From: Hyphococcus aureus
GTDB taxonomy: Bacteria; Pseudomonadota; Alphaproteobacteria; Caulobacterales; Parvularculaceae
Reading direction: 5' to 3'
NCBI RefSeq assembly: GCF_042643165.1
Contig: NZ_JBHRSH010000001.1
Span: forward strand, 310,001-374,000
Length of the DNA: 64,000 bases
Below are positions 25,310 to 33,713 of this stretch, piece after piece; the stretch's first letter is position 1; every line of letters starts with the position of its first letter. The translations under genes were made by a program, and so were the position numbers. Under the pieces are notes generated by a model. That model was given only the letters and a program-made list of their open reading frames with translations. It ran no database searches and was not told the origin of the DNA.

Positions 25310-26743
25310 ATGCGCCGATTTGTTGAAGGAGAAGATCGTTGCCAGCAAGCTTTGTTACCGGCCAGCCTTGAAGATTACATCGACGAAGAAAATACTGTTC
25401 GTGTGATTGACGCCTTCATTGATCATGTCGATCTTGCATCGTTGGGATTTGATCGCGTGCAGCCAAAAGCAACAGGCCGCCCTGCCTATCATCCCTCAAC
25501 GCTGTTGAAGATCTACCTTTACGGCTATCTCAACGCCATTCAATCGAGCCGGCGACTGGAGCGTGAAGCAGGCCGCAATGTCGAACTGATGTGGCTGACG
25601 GGGCGTCTGGCGCCAGACTTCAAGACAATCGCCGACTTCAGAAAAGACAACGGCCCTGCGATACAGGCTGTTTGCGCGCAGTTCGTCGATTTGTGCCGGG
25701 AGCTTGGTCTTTTCGTTCGCGCTGTCGCCGCAATCGACGGCGCAAGATTCAAGGCCGTCAACGCGCGGGTGAAGAACTTCACCAAAGGCAAACTGAAACG
25801 CCGGATCGGTCAGGTTGAGGCGAGCATCGAGCATTATCTCAACGCTCTTGATAACGCGGATCGTCAGGAAATGATCGTTGCCGACGACAAAGTCGCCTCA
25901 ATGCAGGAAAAACTGGCGGCGATGAAAGCGAAACTCGTGGAGCTCAAACAGAGGGAGGCGGAAGTTCTTGCCTCTCCGCAGCAACAAATATCTCAGACTG
26001 ATCCGGATGCTAGGTCCATGGCGACAAGCCACGATATCGGCATGGTTGGGTATAATGTGCAGTCTGCCGTTGATACCGAAAATCATTTGATCGTTAGCCA
26101 CGAAGTGACGAACATCGTCTCGGACAAAGTGCAACTCTCAACACAGGCGGCAAAAGCAAAGACCGCCATGGGCCGGCAAAAGCTCGATGTCTATGCTGAT
26201 CGAGGATATTTTAGCGGCGCTGAGATCGTGGCCTGCAAAGCCAACGGCGTCACGGTCTATGCGCCCAAGCCGCTTACATCCGGCTCACGAGCTGCCGGCC
26301 GGTTTGGCAAGGATGAATTTGTCTATCACCCTTCAGAAAATGTCTATCAATGCCCGGCGGGCGAAAAACTTACTTATCGTTTTGAGAATGTAGAACGTGG
26401 CCAGACACTTCACTCTTATTGGACGACCAAGTGCGAATCCTGTCATCTCAAGCCGCGCTGCACGACTGGCGACATGCGCCGCATCAAGCGCTGGGAACAT
26501 GAAGGCGTAATCGACGCCATGCTTGATCAGCTGAACAAAAGTGATGCGATGACCATCCGAAGACGGACAGTAGAACACCCATTCGGCACGATAAAAGCCT
26601 GGATGGGCGCTACACACTTCCTGATGAAGGGCCTCAAAAACGTCCAAACCGAGATGAGCCTCTGCGTCCTCACCTACAATCTAAAGCGAATGATTGCGAT
26701 CATGGGCGTCAAACCGCTGATAGCCGCCATCAAGGCGGCATAA
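25310..26743 (+). CDS. IS1182-family transposase (DDE)
   Basis: The 477-aa transposase has an N-terminal helical DNA-binding part with YHPSTLLKIYLYGYLNAIQS (about 59-78), a coiled middle section (about 170-230), and the DDE core: Asp in AAIDGARFKAVN (about 143), Asp in VYADRGYFSG (about 292) and Glu in RRTVEHPFGTIKAWMG (about 420-436). A zinc-like CESCHLKPRC segment lies near 378-387. The ATG at 25310 follows GGGAGGTCAAA. The frame is intact and complete between the element's inverted repeats, so the protein may be functional. Confidence 0.92.
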   Translation: MRRFVEGEDRCQQALLPASLEDYIDEENTVRVIDAFIDHVDLASLGFDRVQPKATGRPAYHPSTLLKIYLYGYLNAIQSSRRLEREAGRNVELMWLTGRLAPDFKTIADFRKDNGPAIQAVCAQFVDLCRELGLFVRAVAAIDGARFKAVNARVKNFTKGKLKRRIGQVEASIEHYLNALDNADRQEMIVADDKVASMQEKLAAMKAKLVELKQREAEVLASPQQQISQTDPDARSMATSHDIGMVGYNVQSAVDTENHLIVSHEVTNIVSDKVQLSTQAAKAKTAMGRQKLDVYADRGYFSGAEIVACKANGVTVYAPKPLTSGSRAAGRFGKDEFVYHPSENVYQCPAGEKLTYRFENVERGQTLHSYWTTKCESCHLKPRCTTGDMRRIKRWEHEGVIDAMLDQLNKSDAMTIRRRTVEHPFGTIKAWMGATHFLMKGLKNVQTEMSLCVLTYNLKRMIAIMGVKPLIAAIKAA

Positions 26744-26791
26744 AATCGTCACGCCCAACTCAACATAAAAAATTCGACGATCTCGACGGAA

Positions 26792-26809
26792 CCGTTTTTA
26801 CACGGCCTC
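26792..26809 (-). repeat. Right terminal inverted repeat of the IS1182-like element
   Basis: Read on the minus strand it is GAGGCCGTGTAAAAACGG, the partner of 25250-25267. TCCT at 26810-26813 follows immediately. Confidence 0.85.
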
Positions 26810-26927
26810 TCCTCTTTGCGGACATAAGCATATATGCTCGAAGATTTCTGCAGATAAGCAATTCAGTTAAGACGCTCAGAGTGGGCAACTGCAACAATTG
26901 TTAGCGAGAATTTTTCGGCACTCATCG

Positions 26928-27164
26928 TTACCACTTTTGCTCATATAGCTTCGGGACATTCTTATTTATGTAATAACTCAAGCCCTCGCCCTGATCTGCC
27001 AGCTTTTTCATGCAATCAACATTGTGAGCACCAGCACTAGCGTATGTGTATTTATAATGCCTCTGGGCGCCTCTTTCGAACTCGATCAATATCAAGTCTG
27101 CGCCGTATTCGTAGCTCAGAATTCCAGAGTCGCCGTCGACATCTTTATATATCGGCATTGTCAT
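26928..27164 (-). CDS. Small KTSC-like domain protein
   Basis: The 78-aa protein reads GILSYEYGADLILIEFERG (about 13-31), then HYKYTYASAG (about 36-45), MKKLADQGEGLSYYINKNV (about 52-70) and a C-terminal YEQKW. Beta-strand repeats followed by GxGLxxYI resemble the KTSC domain (found at the C-terminus of some lysyl-tRNA synthetases and in small proteins of mobile DNA). That match is from memory. It overlaps the upstream zinc-motif gene by 20 bp and is the last gene of the sbcD-sbcC operon. Function unknown. Confidence 0.65.
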   Translation of the reverse strand: MTMPIYKDVDGDSGILSYEYGADLILIEFERGAQRHYKYTYASAGAHNVDCMKKLADQGEGLSYYINKNVPKLYEQKW

Positions 27165-27468
27165 ACTCCTTATCGAATAAATCTAGCGTCAACTCACACG
27201 AAATCCGACGTATCGATTCACCAATATGCATACACGGATGTTTAATTCTTGTGAGACCGGGCATACCCTCGAAATGCGCCCAACCGCCGTTTGGCATATG
27301 AACACTGATGATTTCCGATCCACAACTTGGACAAGCATGTCGATAGCAGTTCCTGTTAGTACTGATGTTACCGTCCATTAGAACCCAACATTCTCGAACA
27401 ACCGTAGTTTTACCATTGCTCAAGCGCCGAGTGTGTGACCGCCTTTTGCTAAGTCGAGCCGCCATCAA
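27145..27468 (-). CDS. Small Cys/His-rich hypothetical protein
   Basis: The 107-aa protein has a basic N-terminus (SKRRSHTRRLS) and a possible zinc site made of CYRHACPSCGSE (about 41-52), with HMPNGGWAH and HPCMH (about 77-81) supplying further ligands. Its ATG overlaps the sbcC stop (ATGA), so it is translationally coupled to the nuclease ATPase. I do not recognise a family. An accessory subunit or regulator of the SbcCD complex is possible but only by position. Confidence 0.6.
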   Translation of the reverse strand: MMAARLSKRRSHTRRLSNGKTTVVRECWVLMDGNISTNRNCYRHACPSCGSEIISVHMPNGGWAHFEGMPGLTRIKHPCMHIGESIRRISCELTLDLFDKEYDNADI

Positions 27469-30400
27469 ATCAAGCCTCTTTCTTCAACGGAACTACCGGC
27501 CAAACCTTTGCGAACATAGAACCCGTTTGGAATAGCTTCCTGGACCAGTGGGACGTGTGAAATCAGGCCGACGGCCCGGGATTGTTTGACGAGGCTGTTT
27601 AGGACGTGAAGGACCTGATCGAGGGTGCCTGAACCGTTCTCGGTGTCGAGGCTTCCGAAACCTTCATCGATGAAGATCGTATCGAGGCGAACTTTCCCGC
27701 TGGCCGATTCAACAACATCTGCGAGCCCCAGGGCGAGCGCTAGCGCCGCGATGAAGGTCTCACCGCCAGACAGCGTGTCCGTTCCTCTCGACTTGCCAGT
27801 ATGTGCGTCAGAGACCTGGATGCCGAGGCCGCGACTGCCACGACCGCCTTCAATGTCACGCTCCAATTGATATCGGGAGGAGGTCATCGGACCGAGCCGG
27901 AGATTAGCCGCTTCGAGCACGCGATCGAACATGGCGCCAATCGCATAGGTCTCCAGTTTGAGGTTAAGCGGATTGTCACCATTCGCAAGAGCCGCGATTT
28001 TGCGGAGGGGGCCGGACTCAGCTTCTGCTTCATTCAGTTTGTGCATCGTCTCTTCGAGGCTTTTACTCAGCTTCTCCAGCTGTTCAACGCGATTGCTGGC
28101 AGTAACCCGCGCTTCCGTCACTTTGTTCAGGGCGGCTGCGGCGGCTGCTTGCGCTTCCTGCAAAACGGGAAGATTCGGACGCGTCAGATCGCCTATCGCT
28201 GAGGCTGCAGCTTTTGCTGCACCCTGCGCCTCGTTCAGCTGGGTCTCGAAAGTCCTGACCAACTCACGGTCTGAATCAATCGTCGCGATGGCGGGTTTGA
28301 GAGTTTGATAAAGTTCTTCCGTTAACCCTTGCTCAGAAAGACGCGTGCGGAACGCCGACTCGGCCTTGTCGAAGCGGGCTTTGCAGGCTGCAGTTGACTC
28401 CTCAGCCCCCTTGAATGTGGCAACAGCGGAGAGGGCGGCTTCACGCGCCTCCCTCACCAGTGTATCCGTTTTATCTTTCGCTTCGACCAGCGCGTTGAGC
28501 GTGCGGGAGGTCTCTTCCAGGGCTGATGCGAGTGCGTTCTGTGTTCGGAGTGACTCTGGGACTGCCTCTAGTTTTCCATCGCGGATGGCTTTGGCTTCGG
28601 TCGCGGCGTTACGGCATTTCTCCGCTTTAGTGCGGAGACGCTCGGTTTCTGACTCCAGATCGGTAATCTGCTTGTCGAGTGCCTCGATGGCCGCCTCGGC
28701 TTCCTCAAGATTCACGGAGGGGCCAAGCGCATTGATGTCAGCTTCGGTTTGGCGAACTTTCTCGAGAATCGCCACAGGCGTATCTGTTGGCTGTTCCAGC
28801 GGCGAGAGGCTTTCCTCACGAGCCTCAAGCGTGGCTTTCTGCCCGGCGAGTTTTTCACGGACTTGACGGGCAGCCCGTTCAGCCTTTTCAAGCCACTCGC
28901 GGGCTTCACGGAAGGCCTGATCGCGGCCGGCATTCTCGATATCACCCGTCGCAGGGCTCGGATGGTCGATCGATCCGCATACAGGACAGGGCTGGTCGTC
29001 TTCCAGCTTGGTTGCCAGATGCAGCGCTTGAGCCGCGGCAAGGGCTTGTTCCGCCGTCACATAGGCGGCGCGTGCCTTGGCTTCATGCTGTAGCGCCTCC
29101 GCTGACGCTTCGCTTTCCTTTTCAAGCGCCGCTTTCGCCGATGCGACCGCAGACTCAGCTTTCCCGTAGTCCTCAGCGGCTTTCTTCTGGGCCAGGAGAT
29201 CCGTGTGTATTCTCGTCAGGTCACCGCGCTTGCCTTCGGTGTTGCGGGCGGTCTTGAGCGCAGTGGCTTGATCGTCACGAGACTTGCGGAGATTTTGGAG
29301 TTGTTCTTTGCTTTTCTCGAATGCCACATAAGACGTTCGCTGAGCCTGAAGCGCCGCTTCCACAGCCTCGGCGCTGGCCGATGCAGCTTGAAGAACCGCA
29401 GCATATCGCTCGAGATCATCCTTGTGTTTCCGCGCAGCCTCTACTTCAGGCGCTCTTTCTTGTTCTTTTGTGAGGGCCTCAGTCGCGTCTTTGACTTTTT
29501 GTCGGGCTTGGCTCTCCGCCTCTGTGGCGTCAGCAAGTTTTCTATCCGCTTCCTGCACGTCTTTCCGCGCTGCGGTGAGCTGGGCTTCAACATCCACAAT
29601 AAGCCGGGCGTGCTCCGCCTGCTTCATTTGGGTTGCCATGGCGGCGATTTCCGCCTTACGGCTTGTCAGAGTGGTGAGCTTCGCCTGCGCCTGTTCCGAT
29701 GCAACGAACTTGACCTCGATCGCTTCGGCAGACCGAAATTCAACCTCGGCTACCTGCACTTGTTTCTTTGCTTCAGCCTCGACTACTGACCGTTCCAAAA
29801 CGGTCGCTTCGGCGTCCTTTATGCCCTCGAACAAAGCGTCCGTGCTCTCGAACCCTTCGGCTTTGAGGCGCCCGGCGCAGACCGCCCGTTCTTCGCGTAC
29901 TTCCCGCTCCGCCTCAGCGGCCTTCTCTTTCAGGTCAGCCATCAAGGCCTGATAGAGCGAGACGTCAAACAGATCCCGCAGGATCGTCACACGTTCATTG
30001 GTCTTGGCGGACAGGAATTTCTCAAAGCGGCCTTGCGGCAGGAGAACGATTTGCCGGAACTGTTCAGCGCCATAGCCAAGAAGCTCCGAAACGGCAGCAT
30101 CAACATCGCGGACTTTTTTCTCCGCTATGATCTTGCCGCGCTTCTCACCAGTGATCTCATCGAGGGAGAGGCCCGTCGCCTCAAACAGATGAGCTTCATG
30201 CGAGCTCTTGGTTTCACCTTCGCCGCGCTGTTTCGGGCGCATCTGATCCGGCTGGCGAACAACAACGAAACGCCGGTCGCCTACATCAAAAACGAACTCA
30301 ACCTCGGTCGCGAGTTCAGCGGCTGCATGATCGGAGCGAAGAGAGGTGCGATCTTGTTCGGACTTTGACGCCTCGCCGAAAAGCGCGAAAGTCATCCCAC

Positions 30401-30536
30401 TGAAGATGGTCGACTTGCCCGAGCCGGTTTGTCCGTAGATGCCGAACAGACCCGCATCAACGGCGCTGCGGAAATCGATGACCTCCCGGTTCGCATAGGG
30501 ACCGAAAGCCTGGAGCGTGAGTCGGACGGGTCTCAT
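27465..30536 (-). CDS. sbcC: SbcC, SMC-like ATPase subunit of the SbcCD nuclease
   Basis: The 1023-aa protein has the N-terminal Walker A GIYGQTGSGKST (about 33-44), long coiled coils (about 180-830) interrupted by the zinc hook CPVCGS (about 513-518), then the ABC signature TLSGGETFIAALALALGLAD and Walker B TIFIDEGFGSLD near the C-terminus. With SbcD it forms the Mre11-Rad50-type ATP-dependent nuclease that opens hairpins and cleaves blocked DNA ends. The ATG at 30536 overlaps the sbcD stop (ATGA) and places LTLQAFGPYANREVIDF at residues 5-21 as in the family. Confidence 0.95.
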   Translation of the reverse strand: MRPVRLTLQAFGPYANREVIDFRSAVDAGLFGIYGQTGSGKSTIFSGMTFALFGEASKSEQDRTSLRSDHAAAELATEVEFVFDVGDRRFVVVRQPDQMRPKQRGEGETKSSHEAHLFEATGLSLDEITGEKRGKIIAEKKVRDVDAAVSELLGYGAEQFRQIVLLPQGRFEKFLSAKTNERVTILRDLFDVSLYQALMADLKEKAAEAEREVREERAVCAGRLKAEGFESTDALFEGIKDAEATVLERSVVEAEAKKQVQVAEVEFRSAEAIEVKFVASEQAQAKLTTLTSRKAEIAAMATQMKQAEHARLIVDVEAQLTAARKDVQEADRKLADATEAESQARQKVKDATEALTKEQERAPEVEAARKHKDDLERYAAVLQAASASAEAVEAALQAQRTSYVAFEKSKEQLQNLRKSRDDQATALKTARNTEGKRGDLTRIHTDLLAQKKAAEDYGKAESAVASAKAALEKESEASAEALQHEAKARAAYVTAEQALAAAQALHLATKLEDDQPCPVCGSIDHPSPATGDIENAGRDQAFREAREWLEKAERAARQVREKLAGQKATLEAREESLSPLEQPTDTPVAILEKVRQTEADINALGPSVNLEEAEAAIEALDKQITDLESETERLRTKAEKCRNAATEAKAIRDGKLEAVPESLRTQNALASALEETSRTLNALVEAKDKTDTLVREAREAALSAVATFKGAEESTAACKARFDKAESAFRTRLSEQGLTEELYQTLKPAIATIDSDRELVRTFETQLNEAQGAAKAAASAIGDLTRPNLPVLQEAQAAAAAALNKVTEARVTASNRVEQLEKLSKSLEETMHKLNEAEAESGPLRKIAALANGDNPLNLKLETYAIGAMFDRVLEAANLRLGPMTSSRYQLERDIEGGRGSRGLGIQVSDAHTGKSRGTDTLSGGETFIAALALALGLADVVESASGKVRLDTIFIDEGFGSLDTENGSGTLDQVLHVLNSLVKQSRAVGLISHVPLVQEAIPNGFYVRKGLAGSSVEERGLI

Positions 30537-31675
30537 TCCGCATCCTCCTTCTGCCGCAAGCGCGCGAGAGAGGATGCCACTAAGTCCTGTTCTACCTCCG
30601 TGATGCCTTCGAGGCCGACTTCGCTGAGGAAATTCCAAACCACGTCCGCTGGCTCGGCAGCGGTGATAGCCTGTCCGTCTGCGGACTTGACCTCTAGCGG
30701 GCGCTCATTGCGAACATAGACCAGCTCGCAGGCGTTCGGGAAAACTTCCCGTAGGCGCTTCATGCCGTCGATGACCGGTGCGTCATCTGTCAGCTCGGCC
30801 TTTATGAAATCGCCCGATGGATCAGAGTGCAGCAGCTCAGCATGCCTGCCGCGTAGAACGCGGGCGCGCCTGACAGGCGTGATCGGAAGGGTTTCGATTG
30901 TAACCTCACCCGCTGCATCCATCTCGATCAGGCTCATCGATTTCTCCGAGTCGGCTTCGTCGAAACCGAAAGCGAGAGGCGAGCCGGAATAACGAATATG
31001 GTCAGCACCGACCGACTGGGGCCGGTGCAGGTGTCCGAGCGCCACATAGTGCGCCCTGTCAAAAGCTGAGGTTCTCACAGTCTCTATGCCGCCAACCCGC
31101 GTCAGAGAACGCTCGCTTTCGCTCACAGAACCACCCGTAACGAAGGCGTGCGCGACGATGATCCACCGTGCGCCCTCAGGAATCTTGGCGCTCGCGGCTG
31201 CGACTTGCGCTACCAGCACATCTTCGGGCGTATCAATGGCCTCGTTCTCAAAGCACTCGCGCGCCGCATACTCGTAAGCGAAGGGCAGCGCCGAGATCGC
31301 AACCAGGCCATGCTGGTCCGAGAGCAGAAGCGGTGTTTCCTCCGAACTGATCGCACCGCGAATGAGCCATCGTGAGCGATCTGCCGCAATGGCTGACAGG
31401 TCTATGCGGTCCCCTGAGTCATGATTGCCCGCGATCAAAGCAACCGCGGCGTTTGTCTCTGTTTTCACTCGCTGAAGAAACCCGTTGAACTGCCTCACTG
31501 AGCTTTGCGGAGGCGACGCTCTGTCGAAGACATCGCCGGCGATGATGAGCGCGTCGACGCCGTTCGCCTTAACCGCCTCGACAATCTGGTCGAGCACCGC
31601 TGCGTGATCCTCCTCAAGGGAAATCCCGTTGAACTGACGACCGAGATGCAGGTCCGAGGTGTGCAACAGCTTCAT
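30533..31675 (-). CDS. sbcD: SbcD, Mre11-like nuclease subunit
   Basis: The 380-aa calcineurin-like nuclease begins KLLHTSDLHLGRQFNG (metal motif I), followed by GDVFDRASP (about 49-57), GNHDSGDR (about 84-91), a His in IVAHAFV (about 172) and ALGHLHRPQ (about 212-220). It is the Mn-dependent endo/exonuclease partner of SbcC. ATG at 31675 gives the family-standard N-terminus. A longer frame to 31729 would cover the 74-bp divergent promoter. Being first in an operon that also carries two small accessory genes and facing a WYL regulator is unusual for housekeeping sbcD. Confidence 0.93.
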   Translation of the reverse strand: MKLLHTSDLHLGRQFNGISLEEDHAAVLDQIVEAVKANGVDALIIAGDVFDRASPPQSSVRQFNGFLQRVKTETNAAVALIAGNHDSGDRIDLSAIAADRSRWLIRGAISSEETPLLLSDQHGLVAISALPFAYEYAARECFENEAIDTPEDVLVAQVAAASAKIPEGARWIIVAHAFVTGGSVSESERSLTRVGGIETVRTSAFDRAHYVALGHLHRPQSVGADHIRYSGSPLAFGFDEADSEKSMSLIEMDAAGEVTIETLPITPVRRARVLRGRHAELLHSDPSGDFIKAELTDDAPVIDGMKRLREVFPNACELVYVRNERPLEVKSADGQAITAAEPADVVWNFLSEVGLEGITEVEQDLVASSLARLRQKEDAE

Positions 31676-31688
31676 GGCTTGCCCCATA

Positions 31689-31712
31689 TAGTTTTTACAC
31701 GTATACTTTTTA
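31689..31712. promoter_or_regulatory. Direct-repeat element between sbcD and the WYL regulator
   Basis: TAGTTTTTA (31689-31697) and TACTTTTTA (31704-31712) are nine-base direct repeats with one mismatch, 15 bp apart, in the short AT-rich divergent region. They are candidate binding sites for the adjacent regulator. A -10-like TATATA overlaps the right edge. Confidence 0.4.
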
Positions 31713-31749
31713 GATATATAAGCCAACAAGAGTCAAGATAGGAAATCGG

Positions 31750-32553
31750 ATGACGCTCGACGACCTGAAGCATGCCCAGCGACAACGCCTTTTGTTTCTC
31801 GACCGGTGCTTCACTTGGCGGGGCGTTGCCAGGCGACGTGATCTCACTGACCGGTTTGGAATTTCGACAGCGCAAGCCGCTAATGATTTTCGGACCTATT
31901 TGAAGCTGATCGGGCAGAATGCACCGAGGTATGACGCTCGTCTCAAGGCCTACGTAGCGTCGATAGACCACGAAGTGATCACGACTTCAACAATGCAAAA
32001 TGTGTTCGGCGTTTTAGATACGAACGATAGAATGCAACCGCCTGCAGAACTGCCGAAGGCAAAACGATGGCTGGACCCGCGCGTCGCAACAGCGATCTAC
32101 GACGCAGTCTCGAATGAGCGGAAAATCAAGATTCGCTACACGTCAATGACGTCAGGTGAAACGGCCCCTCAATGGATTGCGCCGACGCGCTTTACCTTTG
32201 ATGGAGAAAGCATCCATTTTAGAGCTTACAGCTTCAAGCGAGGGGAGTACCGGAATTTTCACCCAGCCCGGATCGAACCGGAGGGAAAATATGAATCGGT
32301 TGAGATCGAAGAACCTCTCCCTTTCGATAAGGAATGGAATACGCTGAGCATTATCTGGCTGCGACCAAGCGCGAAGCTCAGCGCTGCGCAGGCGGCTGTT
32401 GTACGAAGAGAGTTCGGATTTAGTGATGATATGCTGAAGATCGAAGTGCGTCAGGCGCTGGAGTTCTATTTCGATCGCCGATGGGGATTGAATGAACCCG
32501 AAGGTCGCTTGGAGCGCGCAAAAACCGATCGTGTACCGATCGCCAAAGACTAA
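31750..32553 (+). CDS. BrxR/CapW-like winged-helix WYL-domain regulator
   Basis: The 267-aa protein has an N-terminal winged helix: RLLFLDRCFTWRGVARRRDL (about 13-32), DRFGISTAQAANDFRTYLKL (about 34-53), then YDARLKAYVAS. A WYL domain follows with KIRYTSMTSGE, WIAPTRFTFDG and HFRAYSFKRGEYRNF (about 115-175), plus a C-terminal WCX-like part. This order and the qAxxDxxxY helix are the hallmark of BrxR/CapW regulators that control phage-defence islands (BREX, CBASS). It is divergent from sbcD with 74 bp between starts. Repression of the sbcDC operon until a nucleic-acid signal is sensed is inference. Confidence 0.82.
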   Translation: MTLDDLKHAQRQRLLFLDRCFTWRGVARRRDLTDRFGISTAQAANDFRTYLKLIGQNAPRYDARLKAYVASIDHEVITTSTMQNVFGVLDTNDRMQPPAELPKAKRWLDPRVATAIYDAVSNERKIKIRYTSMTSGETAPQWIAPTRFTFDGESIHFRAYSFKRGEYRNFHPARIEPEGKYESVEIEEPLPFDKEWNTLSIIWLRPSAKLSAAQAAVVRREFGFSDDMLKIEVRQALEFYFDRRWGLNEPEGRLERAKTDRVPIAKD

Positions 32554-32734
32554 TCCGTGTATCGTTTGTACGCTTTTGGATACGCGACTACCAATTTGTG
32601 ATGAACAGAAGCATGTCTGGTTTTGCGCGCAGAGCAGACGTCCCAATTTTCGGCAGCTAAGCCACTTTTTAGATCGGGAAGGAGATTTAAACTCGAGTCC
32701 CCGTCACCTGCCGCGCTCCGAATTGGATAAGAGG

Positions 32735-33274
32735 TCACGCAAAGGCCGCCGCCACGTTCGGCACACGATATTTCGCATACTTATCCCGGCTAGCTTCCTT
32801 CGGGGACGGTGTGAGCACGTATTTCCCGCGCTTAAGGTTGGCGATGTTTTCGAGTTCGTCCATCGGAATGATCCAGGCGGCCGCGATCGCCCGGTCGTCC
32901 ATAAGCACACAGAGCAGCTTCGCTGACGGGTCCGCACGCCAGGTTGTGGATCTTACATTGAACTCAACAGTCCCGCCGGCGTCGACGCCGAACCGGGCCT
33001 TGATCTGGAGCGGCGTCGCCCGGCCGGTCGCTTTATCGTAAACGAGGAGATCGAGCCCGTCGTCATCGGCGAGGGGTTTGAAGGGCGCAAGCCGACCCCC
33101 GGAGCCAATCATCAGTTCGACGGCGACGAGGCTTTCGGCGACCGCCCCGCGCTGGGTGGTCGTAAACGCGAATTCCCTGATTCCGCCATCATCGGTCATG
33201 ATGCCAGCAATGCTTCCCGCGCCCTCCAAGTCAAGCGGAATGTGACTCATCGTCTGTAGATCAATCGGCTGCAC
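32735..33274 (-). CDS. PD-(D/E)XK-nuclease-like protein
   Basis: The 179-aa protein has GAVAESLVAVELM (about 43-55, with the early Glu), DDDGLDLLVYD (about 70-80) and PLQIKARFG (about 87-95). Together these fit the restriction-endonuclease-like core E...D-x(n)-(Q/E)xK. The C-terminal half includes WIIPMDELENI. It may cut DNA as an orphan nuclease or act as a Holliday-type or defence effector. The activity is inferred from the motif only. GTG at 33274 or ATG at 33250 could be the start. It is divergent from an XRE regulator only 18-42 bp away, a typical nuclease-controller layout. Confidence 0.65.
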   Translation of the reverse strand: MQPIDLQTMSHIPLDLEGAGSIAGIMTDDGGIREFAFTTTQRGAVAESLVAVELMIGSGGRLAPFKPLADDDGLDLLVYDKATGRATPLQIKARFGVDAGGTVEFNVRSTTWRADPSAKLLCVLMDDRAIAAAWIIPMDELENIANLKRGKYVLTPSPKEASRDKYAKYRVPNVAAAFA

Positions 33275-33292
33275 ACGGGGCCATCTGGATCA

Positions 33293-33538
33293 ATGGACGT
33301 CCGCCGCCGCCTTTCCCTCAATTTACAGCGCCTGCGCCGCGAAAAGGGCTGGTCGCAGGAGGATCTCGCTGAGGAAAGCGGCCTGCACCGGACTTATATC
33401 AGCGGCATTGAGCGGTGCAAAAAGAACCCGACCATCACAGTTGTGGACCGGCTTGCGGTCGCGCTGGAGGCCCCGATGGGAGCCCTGCTCGAGGCGCCGC
33501 CGAAAAAAGCTGGCGCCAAAGCGCGCCGTACGAAATAG
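33293..33538 (+). CDS. Small XRE-family helix-turn-helix regulator
   Basis: The 81-aa protein is almost entirely an HTH_3 domain: LQRLRREKGWSQEDLAEESG (about 11-30), LHRTYISGIERCKKNPTI (about 31-48), DRLAVALE (about 52-59), then a basic Ala/Lys tail. It resembles C-proteins of restriction-modification systems and phage Cro-like repressors. Its start is back to back with the PD-(D/E)XK-like gene, so it probably controls that gene and itself. Confidence 0.88.
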   Translation: MDVRRRLSLNLQRLRREKGWSQEDLAEESGLHRTYISGIERCKKNPTITVVDRLAVALEAPMGALLEAPPKKAGAKARRTK

Positions 33539-33622
33539 CTGTCAACAATTTCAGCCCGGATTTTTTGGATTCCCGCCGGAACGCCGTCGTGTCTCCTTGA
33601 CCCACTCTCGGAAAACCAATGG

Positions 33623-33636
33623 GTTAACTGGTTAAC
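33623..33636. promoter_or_regulatory. GTTAAC-N2-GTTAAC inverted repeat upstream of a phage-like operon
   Basis: GTTAACTGGTTAAC lies between the XRE gene and the hypothetical gene at 33714, about 80 bp upstream of its ATG. It could be an operator for the XRE protein or another repressor. No experimental counterpart is known to me. Confidence 0.35.
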
Positions 33637-33713
33637 AGCGCACGAAATAATAGGTTACAAGCGGCAAAATATGCTCTCAATAGGGAGCCTCTTTCGTTTT
33701 TAAGGAGGCAGTC

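Larger units (their letters stand above)
25250..26809 (+). mobile_element. Complete IS1182-family insertion sequence
   Basis: The element is 1560 bp. Its ends are 18-bp imperfect inverted repeats: GAGGCTGTGTGAAAACGG at 25250-25267 and, on the other strand, GAGGCCGTGTAAAAACGG at 26809-26792 (2 mismatches). Both ends are flanked by TCCT (25246-25249 and 26810-26813), read as a 4-bp target-site duplication. One intact transposase gene fills the interior. The intact ends and frame suggest a recent or still mobile copy. It separates the catabolic cluster from the sbcDC region. Confidence 0.88.

Noticed and set aside
31702..31717. TATACTTTTTAGATAT upstream of sbcD, similar to the TetR operator left arm
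   Set aside because: The right arm (AGATAT) does not match AGTATA, and the site belongs to another promoter with its own regulator.
32685..32720. Short sequence resembling a tRNA T-arm (CTCGAGTCCCC), possible att remnant
   Set aside because: It shares only scattered bases with the tRNA-Ser 3' end, is in the opposite orientation, and has no acceptor partner.
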